Assembly (NCBI GenBank): GCA_950295325.1
Contig: OX485807.1
Location: 15,713,001-15,777,000, forward strand
Direction: 5' to 3'
DNA: 64,000 bases
Source of the DNA: Polytrichum commune
Lineage: Eukaryota; Streptophyta; Polytrichopsida; Polytrichales; Polytrichaceae
Shown: piece after piece, positions 21,300-32,415 of the stretch
Numbering within the stretch: position 1 is the stretch's first letter
How the letters are laid out: each line of letters starts with the position of its first letter
The notes under the pieces: model-generated
Databases searched by the model: none
Seen by the model: only the letters and a program-made list of their open reading frames with translations
Told to the model about the DNA's origin: nothing
Translations under genes and position numbers: made by a program

Positions 21300-23420
21300 C
21301 CCCCTCCTGTTTTGAGATATCAAATTTTCAAGCTTGGATCCAATCTCGAGTCTGTAAGTGGAGGTCACTAAGGGTTGTTTTGGTACCCAAATTTCTTGGA
21401 CTCGGATCTTGATGTAAATACAACAAATGTTAGATTTATGTGATATGCTTAACAACATGAAGTAAGCACACCTAAACCCACAAATTAAGTGTTGAGCACT
21501 ATTTTTTTATTTTTTTTCATTGTACATTGTCTTGTTTACAAGTTCAAGCGGATTCCAACGTACAAAAGAATGTATCACTTGGATACTCTATGCATAAGTC
21601 ACATAGGTTAAAAGTCTTAAACCAACACCTATATCAAATGTTCAGGTGGTGTGCATTCTCATGATCCATGTGAACCTATTAAATTAAATTTATAGATGTT
21701 GGTATTAGGTCAAGTTGGTGGTTTGGGGTAGACATACCTTATATGCCTTGGCCCATTGCTTGTGTACATGTTCATTGCACCCCCCCCCCCCCATGCATGC
21801 AAAGATGGATTGTGTTAGTCCTTGGCCTTACCCATTTTGAATGTTGGATGACATGCTTTATTAAAATGTATAGCTTGATATTCTAGAAAAACATAAATAA
21901 ATCACCAAAATAGTTAATTTTTGGGGCAAGATCTAGTTCACCTCATGAATTGACCTTTGAATATGCATGTGAGGTATGGTTAGGCAATGCCAACAAGTTT
22001 AAACCTACTTGCATTTTCAAGTGAATCACAACCACATCTAGCGTTACATGAGCATTGTGGACATCCATCATTAAGAGGCACATCAATTATCGGGCAAGAT
22101 TCGTACATACTTTGAACATGCTGCATGAAATGGCAATCAAATTGTTGAATAACACGCCAGTTATCTAATTTTCTTAACTTCTTGCATTGCCATGCATGTG
22201 TGTTGCTTGTATTCATAAACATAATTTTTCCTAAAAATTCTACTCTTGGACTTTGTGTGCACGGGGGCTGGGGGGGGGGACTTTACATGATGATAGCAAA
22301 ATGACATGTGTGAGTCACTTTCAAATTAATACCATGTTTTATGCAAAACGTCTTTGCAAGTAACATATGACATTAAAGGCCGGTCTACTATATATTTACA
22401 TATTCAAAGCATCCATTATATTTCAAACTATACCTTACACTCAACAGTATCCCTTTTATATGTATGATGTATGGAACCGGCTCAATAAACACATGGTTTG
22501 TACACCCGCATAGGTAGATATTGCAATGTAGACTGCACCCTCATGGCCCCTAAATATGTATAAATCAACAATAGTGTTATCATGAGAGCTACTTCCTCCC
22601 ATCCAACATTACCATGTGCACGCTAGGAACACCCTTTTGTAGAAGAACCCCTACCTTGCCCAGCTTGGGTTGTAGACTCATCACATTCCCAAATAGGATT
22701 GCCTCATATTTGTACAAAGTGTACATCTTTTGCGTTTTCCATTGAAAGTGGCCACATGTTAGTTAGACATAACCTTTTAGCCCTACCTTGCTCAGGTCCT
22801 TGAGCAATCCTCATGGTAAAGTGAGGATTCGTCAATTTTAGCCACTTGACCCACCACTCATAGGGATTCTTTTTGTAAAATGAGTACATTTGTCTTGTGT
22901 AATCTCCATGACTTTCAATTGACATTGAGATGATGTGATTGGATGACCTCATGAATACAAAAGATCCAACAAACAAGATGTCAATCTTTATTGATTGACA
23001 ACATCATGACATGTTTTCCCTATTGTACTTATCCTTTGCATGTTATATGATGTCCTAATAGTGTGGTGGGAATCCACAAATCTGTTATGAGCCCAAAATG
23101 GTTGCTCATGTGTGTTTTATGCTTAGAATTTATTTAGATTTGCAATTGGAGTGTTATTAAAACAATCAAAAGTATAAAAAGAGTGAGGCTTGGTGTGGAT
23201 TTATGTTTAGGCCTTAAGCCTATTTTTGTGTGGTGAAGTTGAAGCTTAGTGGCATTAGGGAGTGTTTGGATTAAGTGAGTAGTGTTTGATGAAGCAAGGG
23301 GAAGGGCCTTGGATTTAAATGTTTGATTTAGAACATGGTTGTGTTGGTTTAGGGGGTGAGGGTTTAGTGGATAGGATAAGGTCCTACTAAGTAGGAGAGG
23401 GTTAAGGAGCTTGTGGTCTT
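21300..23420. other. Intergenic, no gene seen
   Basis: No frame with recognisable content. C/G runs occur at about 21780-21792 and 22272-22280. I see no paired ends or target duplications around them. Confidence 0.4.
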
Positions 23421-23422
23421 GG

Positions 23423-23517
23423 GTGCCCTCTCCTCCTCTCCTCTTCTCTCCTCTTCTCTCTTCTCCTCTCCTCTTCTTCCTCTCTCTTGCTCCTTTTCTT
23501 TTTTCTCTCCTCCTCTC
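23423..23517 (+). repeat. CT-rich low-complexity tract
   Basis: About 95 bases of almost pure pyrimidine built from TCTCC and TCTTC words, just upstream of the 40-bp minisatellite. Confidence 0.8.
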
Positions 23518-23691
23518 TAGGATTTTGAGCTCTTAGATCTAGAAGAAGATGTGTGGATTAGGTAAGGAAATTAGTAGGGGATTTAGTGGAATCATTAGGA
23601 TTAGATAGGAGGCGTAGTGGAAATTATTAAGATTAGGTAGGAGACGTAGGGGGATTAGTGGAATTGGTTGAGGGATTTAGCGGGATTAGTA

Positions 23692-23961
23692 GGAGCTGCT
23701 TGGGAATGGTTCGGTCCCTGGACCAACAATAGGAGCTGCCTGGGAATGGTTCGGTCCTTGGACCAACAATAGGAGTTGCTTGGGAATGGTTCGTCCCTGG
23801 ACCAACAGTAGGAGATGCCTGGGAATGGTTCGGTCCCTGGACCAACAGTAGGAGCTGCTTGGGAATGGTTCAGCCCTGGACCAACAGTAGGAGCTGCTTG
23901 GGAATGGTTCGGCCCTTGGACCAACAATAGGAGCTGCTTGGGAATGGTTCGGTCCCGGACC
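23692..23961 (+). repeat. 40-bp minisatellite, ~6.8 copies
   Basis: The unit begins GGAGCTGCTTGGGAATGGTT and ends GGACCAACAATA. Units start at 23692, 23732, 23772, 23811, 23851, 23890 and 23930, so two units are 39 bp. Few stops occur in any frame, which creates overlapping artificial open frames on both strands (for example NHSQAAPTVGPG on the minus strand). I treat these as non-coding. Confidence 0.92.
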
Positions 23962-24591
23962 GGGCACTTGGTTGGTACTATGAAGGGAGATGGTGGGGGC
24001 TCAATGTAGGTTAGTTAGTATGAATAGCATTTGAGCTTAGCCTAAGTAATTAGAGGAGGAGCAAGTAAGTAAACCACGTCATGTTAGGTGGTGGTAGTGA
24101 ATATTCACTAGGTGCATGGGTTTTATGATGGGATGTAAGATGGGGTTGACATTAGAGAAGAGCATTTGTCAATGCTTGTACTCTTATTATGGAATAAATT
24201 GGTGTGCAAGATTTGATGGGAATGGTAATGGATTCTCATGAATGTGGCAAGAGGGAGTTATAGAAACACGAATGTGATATCCATTCCCTCACCCGGACTA
24301 GGACGCTTAAGGGTGGGTAGTTTGGCCTCACATCTGTGATGCACGTTTCACATAAACACCAACTACAACTCTAATTTGGGATCTGCCAATTAGTTATTTA
24401 ACCGATTGCCACTTAGTCTTATGTTTTTCCCCGTATTACGCCTCCGTTTGCACTTGCCATGTTTTCAATGCTAATTCTCTATGTAGTGTGATCTTAGGTT
24501 TTAACTATTGGCATAGAATGTGACCATGTACCATAAGGTGAACTACTTGTTGAGGTAGATATTGTAGATGCAGTCTAATCCTTCCATGCAA

Positions 24592-24951
24592 TTATGCAAG
24601 TTGCTCTAAGATAATCGAGTAGGCCCATGTTGCAGTTGTATGGTTAAGCCCAGTCAAGGTACAACCTCCTCGACCAAGCCCTCTAGTGGCCCCAACCACG
24701 TGCCGCCACAGAACATGCCATGAGTTGTGTCGGCGAGGGTGTGGCTTCATGCAATTGCCCAAACTCTTTGCAGCGGTCCTTACATCAAGGATTATAGTGT
24801 TATCACCATCACTAAGACTCTCATAGCCTTCCCCCTGATTGTTGTCCTCATCCTCTAGAGGAGCCTCGGCCAAATTTGGCTCATACACCACCTGCTCGTC
24901 ACGAATTGGATGCCCAAATTGGTCTCCCATAGACAAACCATAGTCCTCCAC
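24592..24951 (-). CDS. Uncharacterised 119-aa open frame
   Basis: Starts MEDYGLSMGDQFGHPIRDEQ and continues with an acidic patch (APLEDEDNNQGEGYESLSDGD), then a basic C-terminal half. The base composition is more even than in the surroundings, and the frame ends 13 bases from the poly-G element at 24964. I do not recognise a domain. It could be a fragment of a transposon ORF or of a gene cut by the insertion; no flanking exons were found. Confidence 0.25.
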   Translation of the reverse strand: MEDYGLSMGDQFGHPIRDEQVVYEPNLAEAPLEDEDNNQGEGYESLSDGDNTIILDVRTAAKSLGNCMKPHPRRHNSWHVLWRHVVGATRGLGRGGCTLTGLNHTTATWAYSIILEQLA

Positions 24952-24963
24952 ATGAGAACAAAC

Positions 24964-25574
24964 CTCGGGGGGGGGGGGGTCACTCCCTCTTGTGTTATGT
25001 AACCACGTGCGTACAAAGAGTATTTTTATGGGGGCTATTTATCTCCTCATTTGGATTTTAGGGAACCCTTTAAATAGAAAATAACAACTTCACCAAATAT
25101 TCAACACCCTATAGGTAATTATAAAAGAAAACCTAGACTATTACAAATGATATTGAATTACTTAAAAAACTTGGATTTACTCGTTCCGTATGAAGCCAAA
25201 CTTAAGACTCCAATATGGCATATGTGTATATCCACGTTGCTATATATTGGTGAAAGAAGAGTGTACACATCATAACCCAATTATTCAATATTCATTCATT
25301 TTGCATGTATTATATGTGAATATACTCATTCTAATTTCAAAAAAATCCTCTATTATTTTTGTCATACTAATTTCTTTCTACCTCGAACCTAAAGCGGGGG
25401 TTTTCCCCTTATGCTAAATTATATATAATCACATGTTTCGCAATTTAAGTAGGCTATGGTACATCCAAAGTTTCTATAATTTTTCTTGTCAATGAATAAG
25501 AAGCACCCTACAATTGTTCTCACGTGGTTTCTACTTTTCGGCCGGTCACCCCCCCCCCCCCCCCCCCCCCCGAG
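24964..25574. mobile_element. Poly-G-terminal MITE, copy 2, with 8-bp target-site duplication
   Basis: A 611-bp element beginning CTCG plus about 13 G, then TCACTCCC, and ending GGCCGGTCA plus about 22 C and GAG. The target duplication GAACAAAC is perfect at 24956-24963 and 25575-25582. Subterminal motifs GTGCGTACAAAG (left) and, inverted, GTGAGAACAATTG (right) correspond to GTGCGAACAA in copy 1, and TTTTTATGGGGG corresponds to TTTTATAGGGGG. The interior is AT-rich with no transposase. Confidence 0.85.
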
Positions 25575-26462
25575 GAACAAACCCCAGTCATACTGACATA
25601 ACAACAAAAACATGTTAGAGATCGCTCATCTGGACACAATTTGACAAGTTCCAAGCTTGGTTGAGACTTCGGCATATTCCAAATTAACATGGTCACAAGT
25701 GGTCATAAGTCGGCGCTAATGCATGTTGGTCCCAAATCCACTTATGATGTCTCACTTATGCCTTGCAATCCTCCTTCTAAAGTCACTTAGAAATGCAATT
25801 AGTTTCGCTTGGCACCTTCAAAGTTCAAAGCCAACTCCCATTCCATTGCGGATCGCCTATGTTGGGGGTTGCAAAGCACCATTATAAAGCTCTACAATGA
25901 CCGTTGAGTTTATTTTATTTTGCTAGTGCTAAATCGTATACAGAGTATTAATCACTCTATTCGTTAATTGGAGACTTTTTCATGATTTGGAAACTAATCA
26001 AGGACTTCAAGTATGATATTGTGTTTAGTGCATGTTTTGATTATGATATAGATACTTATTATATTTAGAAATATATATATACTCCTCATGCATGAATATG
26101 TAGAAAGTTCATTACCAATGTTCCCCACGTTCACAATATTGCATCCCAAACTATGAGTAAAGTTTATTTTGAGACTTTCCAAAGTCTCCAATTAACGAAT
26201 ATAGTATTATTACCCAACTATCATATAAAGCCTCATTTTCCATTATAGTGGGAATGGTTAGCTATACCAAAGTGCTCATAGTGTCAATCACCGGGCCCTT
26301 TCAACCTTGTTGCTAGCAATTTGTTGAAGCAAACCTCCAACTCTTCAAAGATGGCTCTTCACCACCTCGGGTATTCGGCGCATTGTAAACAATTGTTTGG
26401 CAACCCTCTTACATAAAAAAGGAGCATGCTTAAGTCATTCATCATCACCTCGTGTTGCACAT

Positions 26463-26614
26463 AACATTATTCAGATCCATAACAATGTTATGTGGGACTG
26501 ACAATATTTAACATAATATTTTCGAATATTTTTTTTCATTCAAACTGAATATGGGGAATATTTTGTGGAATATTGTTAGTCCCACATAACATTGTTATGG
26601 ATCTGAATAATGTT
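26463..26614. mobile_element. Foldback/MITE-like inverted repeat with 46-bp arms
   Basis: The left arm (26463-26508) starts AACATTATTCAGATCCATAA. The right arm (26569-26614) is its reverse complement with a single mismatch. The 60-base loop is AT-rich and contains a smaller palindrome, AATATTTTCGAATATT. This near-perfect hairpin implies recent origin. No target duplication is clear. Confidence 0.85.
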
Positions 26615-28040
26615 TTGACAACTCATCCCAAACCCCATAAACATAGGAGCACCTCAAACCAAAAAGTTAAGGTATTTGGCATACATGTGGTAGTCGTATG
26701 AACCAGTAAAATATTTTAAATAATAATAATAATTAGAAAAATCCTCGGTAGGGAAGAAGAAAAATAATAATAAAAAGAAGGGGAATTTTTATTTGATTGT
26801 TTTTTTTAAATCACTAGGTGAGCTGCAAGTTTTCTTTCATTATTCCCCATCAATATTGAAATAAATACAATTTTTGAAAGTGAAAATTGTGTTGTCACCC
26901 AACACCGTTAGTTAGTTATTATGCAAGGTTTTGATGGTGTGGTGTTGAGGGTAGTCTTGGTTTAAGGTGCTCCTACCTTAGACACATGTGATTGCAGGTA
27001 AAGAAGGTAGGTATAGAACACTCTTCTTTATTTGGGTTGATGAGGGGGAAGGCAGGTGGGTGGCCTTAACCCCTAAATCCTTGAGGAACCCAAAATGACT
27101 ATTTTTTTACGGTTTTTGTTTCGAATGAGGCCTTTCACTTTTTTAGATGGAGGTGAAATATTTCTCAAAATTAATGAACTTCATTTTGCATCCAACGCCC
27201 CAAATTTCACTAGAGTTCGACCAAACCTTAGCCTTGTGGAATTTTCAAAGACATTCAGCGCCCCAAACTCCATTGGATTTGGACTTAACCTTATGATACA
27301 CTACAAAATGCGTCAGATAGCCAAAAAAAAATACTCATATGTACTTGGGAAAGCTATGTAAATTTCCAAGGATTTAGTTTAATTTTTGTTTCAGATTTCT
27401 ACCGTTGGGATCAGTGTTTGGATAGATGCATCCACTACAGATATGAAATAAAAATCATGAATTAAATAGGCCTTTACTACTTACGAAATTCACTTTCACT
27501 TCCAATGAGAAAGTCGTGGAACTTTTTTACATCCATAGCATGTAACTCAACCATTGCATCGAATAAACAAAGACAAGAGGCACATTAACACAACCACGAT
27601 CCGAAGAACAAAACTCAAGGGAGCCCGTGAGCGCTCCAAGAGCCTCATGTTTGTAAAACTCTATAATCCAAACGCAAACCCTAACAAGAATGGACAATGT
27701 CGTCATTGAGGACTATTACCATATGACAACAATGGATGAAAACGTGGATCGAATCAAACTGACGTCTATTGTCATATTTTTCTCTAAACCTTAGGACCCC
27801 CTTTTCTACATCTACCTTTACCTCTAAAGTCGTCATAGACTTTCTGAATGTACACAGTAGTAGAGAAAAACAGTCCCTCGCCCTTATCTATACCATATGT
27901 ACACTAATGCCTCACACAATACCCCTTCTTACACTCACATTAGTTCGTACGTTGTATAAAGAGTCCACCCCCCCTGGATTTTCCAGCTCACCTGTAACTA
28001 CCAGTCGGTTCTTCCTGTTCATTGGATCACAACACGTGAT
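26615..28040. other. Intergenic, no gene seen
   Basis: AT-rich with AAT-type simple sequence near 26720-26780. Open frames at 27095-27361 and 27769-28062 lack recognisable motifs. Confidence 0.4.
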
Positions 28041-28250
28041 CGGTTGGACTTGGAAACACTAGGGTTTTGACCGACTATGCCCAAAACTCTCACCGGTTGG
28101 ACTTGGAAACCACTAGGGTTTTGGCCAACTATGCCCAAAACTCTCACCGGTTGGACTTGGAAACCACTAGGATTTTGGCCAACTATGCCCAAAACTCTCA
28201 CCGGTTGGACTTGGAAACCACTAGGGTTTTGACCAATTATGCCCCCAAAA
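28041..28250 (-). repeat. 53-54-bp tandem repeat, ~4 copies
   Basis: Units start CGGTTGGACTTGGAAACCAC at 28041, 28094, 28148 and 28202 and continue with AGGGTTTTGGCCAACTATGC, CCAAAACTCTCAC. The unit is an amplified piece of family X (20025-20240, 46985-47190), where it occurs once and inverted. Confidence 0.9.
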
Positions 28251-29088
28251 TTCATCCCCGGACCGGTCACCGGCATAAGGAAGCGTGCCGGTCTTATCCT
28301 TGTTGGCATTGACGTCGAAAGTCGCGAAGAAGTACATGGATCGTGTACCCCCTAGTACAGCAGGTTTTTCCCAATTTAGACCTAAAAAAAGGCATTCCGT
28401 AGACGTTTGTTGGAGTCTTGTTCCGGCCCCAATTTCATCCATCCATCCATCTCGCGAGGATGCACTCCAATGAAGAAGAAGAAGAAGAAGAAGCCGATCT
28501 CCCAAACCCCGGTGTCGCGCTTGAGAAGAAATCGTTTTTTTATACTTAGGGTCACTTGCAACGTAAGTTGGAACTTGGACCCGAGTTATAGTTGTTATTA
28601 TTATTCTAACATTCGTGGGGACCTTTATGGTTCCCCCATCCTCGCATGTGCCTGTGTCACTAAGTTATGCAGCTTTTCATTCTCGGGGTTCGGTCGAGCA
28701 AGTCTCATCCCCAAGCATTCACACTTCGAATCGAATCCGTGGTAGGTGTTGGGTTTCTAATGCTTTTGGTAGTTGCACAACACGTCCACTCTAGCACTTG
28801 TAATGCTAATTTGTGTGCTAATTTCCTCACTCACACATTTCATCTACAACAAATTCAAGTTTTCACAAACTCGAACAAAAACAAAAGAGAACTTAATTAT
28901 CGTACATTGTTTATGGTATTTAGTGTCAGATTCGTAATAGTGTCATTTATCATGTTTTTAGGTGTATGCTAAGCTATACTAATGATCACTAACTTTGTTG
29001 TCAGTGTCACTTCATAACACTTGGCGTTCAAGTGCTCGTACTAATTAATACCTTGGCATGAGTATGTTGAGTTTCAATCCCCCCCAAA

Positions 29089-29089
<1 letters not shown>

Positions 29090-29133
<44 letters not shown>

Positions 29134-29134
29134 G
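29090..29134 (+). repeat. (TAGA)n microsatellite
   Basis: Eleven uninterrupted copies of TAGA. Confidence 0.95.
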
Positions 29135-29708
29135 TCCCCTAAAGTTGTGAAGTTCCACACATGTTGCTGTCATTTTCTAACATGATGGAAAAAGTTGTGA
29201 GGTTTCAAACATGTCACCTTCACATTCAACGTGATGAAAAAAGTAAGTTCAAAGGGCACGGATTTGGGTTCCTTGAAAAGAGCACTAAAAGAGCATAAAG
29301 TTTTCAAGTTTTCAATCATCAGGAAATAGGTCAACCTATGTTGTGAATATGGGTTGAGAGAATCTTGCCTTTGAAAATTTACAGCAATTTTAAGACTTGG
29401 AAATAAATTATGATTGTATTTTGTAATTTGTTGTGATCTCAAATTCCAGACATGTTAAAAACCACCACAATATCACACTTGAACTACACCTATGCGAAAT
29501 AGCTTAAGGTAGCGGAAATAGGTTGTCGACTCTACGCCTATGTTACACAGTGGTCTACAAGTTGACTAAAAGTGTCAACAAATGACACTTGGCATTAGCA
29601 TGCTCAAGAATGTCTTCCCCTTGCCTACTAAAATGTAAACACGTGACACTTGCCATTAGTATGCTCAAACATATCTTCTCCTTACATACTAAAATGAAAA
29701 ACTCTCAT

Positions 29709-30340
29709 CTCAAGTGTCCCAATGTGCTACGCTAAATGTCATAATATAAAAAAAATCTTAACTTATAAAAGTCACTTATGACAAAAAAAAAAAAAATCAT
29801 TTCGGCAATTAGCAGGCGTGACATTTTTTAAGATCTCTAGGCATCTAGTTTAGGCCCTTTCGCAAAACACCGTACGTGATACTAAATACCATAAGTGGTG
29901 AGTGGGCATTCCTTAGTTCTTGGAACTACGCTATTTACCATGACAAAAACATCTTGTTAAGTTGTATTGAGATGTGAGAATTTGTGCACCTCGATTCTAT
30001 TTCATGGAATGCCAAATGTTCCTTGAGCATGAAACCACCCACAAATCATATTTATTATCATAGGACGATGTGGAGCAATCCACATACAATCGATCAAAAC
30101 GTTAGAAGATCTCAAAATTTCTTATTCACTATAACTAACTACAACATTTGTGGTATTTAGTGTCACATACTATTTGCAAAGGGCCTAAACTTAGATATCT
30201 AGAGGTCTGAAAGTGTCATGTCCGCTAATCGTCAACATGACATTTCTTATCAATATAGGTAACATTATGAACCTACAAAACTATCTACATTACGACATTT
30301 AGCATAACACGTTGAGGTGCTTCCGATGATAGTTTTTGGT
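29709..30340. mobile_element. Long inverted repeat (~190-bp arms), foldback element
   Basis: The left arm (about 29709-29898) and right arm (about 30148-30340) are diverged reverse complements. Matching words include GCTAAATGTC/GACATTTAGC, AGGCATCTAGTTTAGGCCC/GGGCCTAAACTTAGATATCT, and CACGTACGGTGTTTTGC-like pairs next to TGGTATTTAGT. The spacer of about 250 bp has no open frame. Short direct repeats of GACACTTG.CATTAG.ATGCTC lie just outside to the left (29585-29690). Confidence 0.7.
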
Positions 30341-30349
30341 GTTTTTATA

Positions 30350-32415
30350 TGTCAAAAGGTAATGTGACCATATCAACGACAACTTCCACATATGAACAAG
30401 GCATGGAGGAGCCAAAAAAGAAGGTATGGTTGAACATGCACATGACAAGTGTCATATGGTTACACTTATGGGTCAACCTTGTTGACCGTTAGTGTAACCT
30501 AGGATAGGCCCCATAATAGGGTAAGTGACATTCTTTGTCAGGGTACACTAAACGGTGTAGTGTAGAATGGTCAATGTGCCTATTAAGTGGAAGCGATTGA
30601 AGATATATATATATAATATTGCCTGATTCCCGAAAAAATCAAATTAGATTAAATTATTCTAGAGTTTCAAGTTGATTATAATGTTTCACAACATTCATAA
30701 CATTATTGAGCAACCTTGTTATGCACCATGTTTTGAGAGTTGAAAATGAAGGAGGGATCTCTACTTAGTAAGCGTGTAGATCTTGCCCCTACATCCACAA
30801 CTACCAGTGTCAAAGGCCTTACCCGAGCTACAGTACTCAACATGAGTAGCTTGAAAAATTTGGGCATTGCGAAGTTGATTTATGAAGCCATGAACCATTA
30901 AAGCGTCGCCGAGTAATGGTTAGTGCCCGTGTTAATACTCTTAAAGGCGGTTGAAGTTTCTGGTTTGCAAACTAGTTGGAGCAATGCATATGTGTACTCA
31001 AAGTTATTATCATGGCGCCAACAATTGACATTAAACCCACTGGATTCCAATAGATAATTACATTATGTACAAGTAGAATACAAGTCCACCCAACATAAGC
31101 CCAACTCATGTAATGTTGTGGATACTAGGCCATATCATGCAAGTTTTTGTAAATTGATTTATCCCAAACATAAGATTCTTAAGACTTAATTCCGTTGAAC
31201 CTTCAACAAGCATGCCATATTAGCATAAAATCACGGCACCATCTAAATCCTAAAATTTAACACGAGATCGCAAGTTGCTCCTCTCAAAAGACTTCCTAGT
31301 ATCAAGGATTCATCCAAGGCTCGGGAGAATGTCATGCCTACTTACTACAATCATGGTACTTTACACGATGATCAGATTAGACATTTAATAGTGGTTTTCC
31401 CAAGTGTTGAACATTTTGAAAATTTCAAGAACATTTTTTTGGAATTTGAGGAAATCAATGTCACCACATTGTAACAAGTTTGCGTGAGAGAATTTTGTGA
31501 ATGTACAAAACATGCATTTAATATTTAGAGTACACACATCAAACAACACACGACATCTAAATGCAACATATAAAATACACACTGCTAACCACCAACTTAC
31601 CTTCAAACAATTCACACACTATTAAAACAATGCATGCACAAGTTCATCATCATGTCCAAAGATCGCAACATCTTCAAATGATGTTTAAACCATTGATTCA
31701 ACACACATACACAAAATCAATCCCACGTGTTCAAACTCTTGAACATTTTGGACGAGGTGCCCAACGAAAACTCGTACGGTAACCCTAATAAGGCCAAAAA
31801 AAAGACTCAGTAAGACCTGCTCGTACAGTAGGAGAGGAGGGAATGTGGTCACTAACAAAATTAGAAAAAGGTAGTAGTTATCTGTAGCTTAAGAATGTTC
31901 AATGATCCGGAATCCGGATTGCCAAAGTTGGGATCTGCGGTGAATTATAACCTTTTTTCTATCCAAGTAGTCTCCGACAGGCCCTTGACTGTGGTCAACT
32001 TTGTATGTAGATTTTTCACATCGGAGGCCCACAAACAGAAAGAAAAAGCAAAGAAAAGCAAGGACTAGGTTTGACAAATCACCCGGCCAGAACGGTAGCA
32101 TTCCGGCCCTCGATTGTTGCCGTCATGCATCACCTACATATCATGATGCTCGCGGTACCGGAGTGTCAGATTTGAAGCCGCCAGGAAGCAAGCACTCTGA
32201 GTCGATTTACAAATTCGATTGTGGGTCGCTCCTGCTGCAAACATCATCGCACTGCAGGTACTCAGGGTTTGCCCCAGAAAGGATCCTTCGTGTGAGATAT
32301 CTTTCTCAAATCTGTCAGACAGAGGCATTGGACATAGCCCAACATCCATAACCCCCCGTGGGAAACGTGCTGCCGGTGGGAAACCAAGGCAAAGATTCGG
32401 TAGAACATCGATCAA
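30350..32415. other. Intergenic and upstream region of the quinone oxidoreductase gene
   Basis: AT-rich and featureless to about 31.9 kb. After that the base composition becomes more even and frames open on both strands (32001-32457), which fits the promoter and 5'UTR of the next gene. A stop codon in frame with its start lies at 32401-32403. Confidence 0.4.

Noticed and set aside
23633-24009. Proline/glycine-rich repeat proteins on both strands
   Set aside because: Generated by the 40-bp minisatellite; all frames look alike and none has flanking coding sequence.
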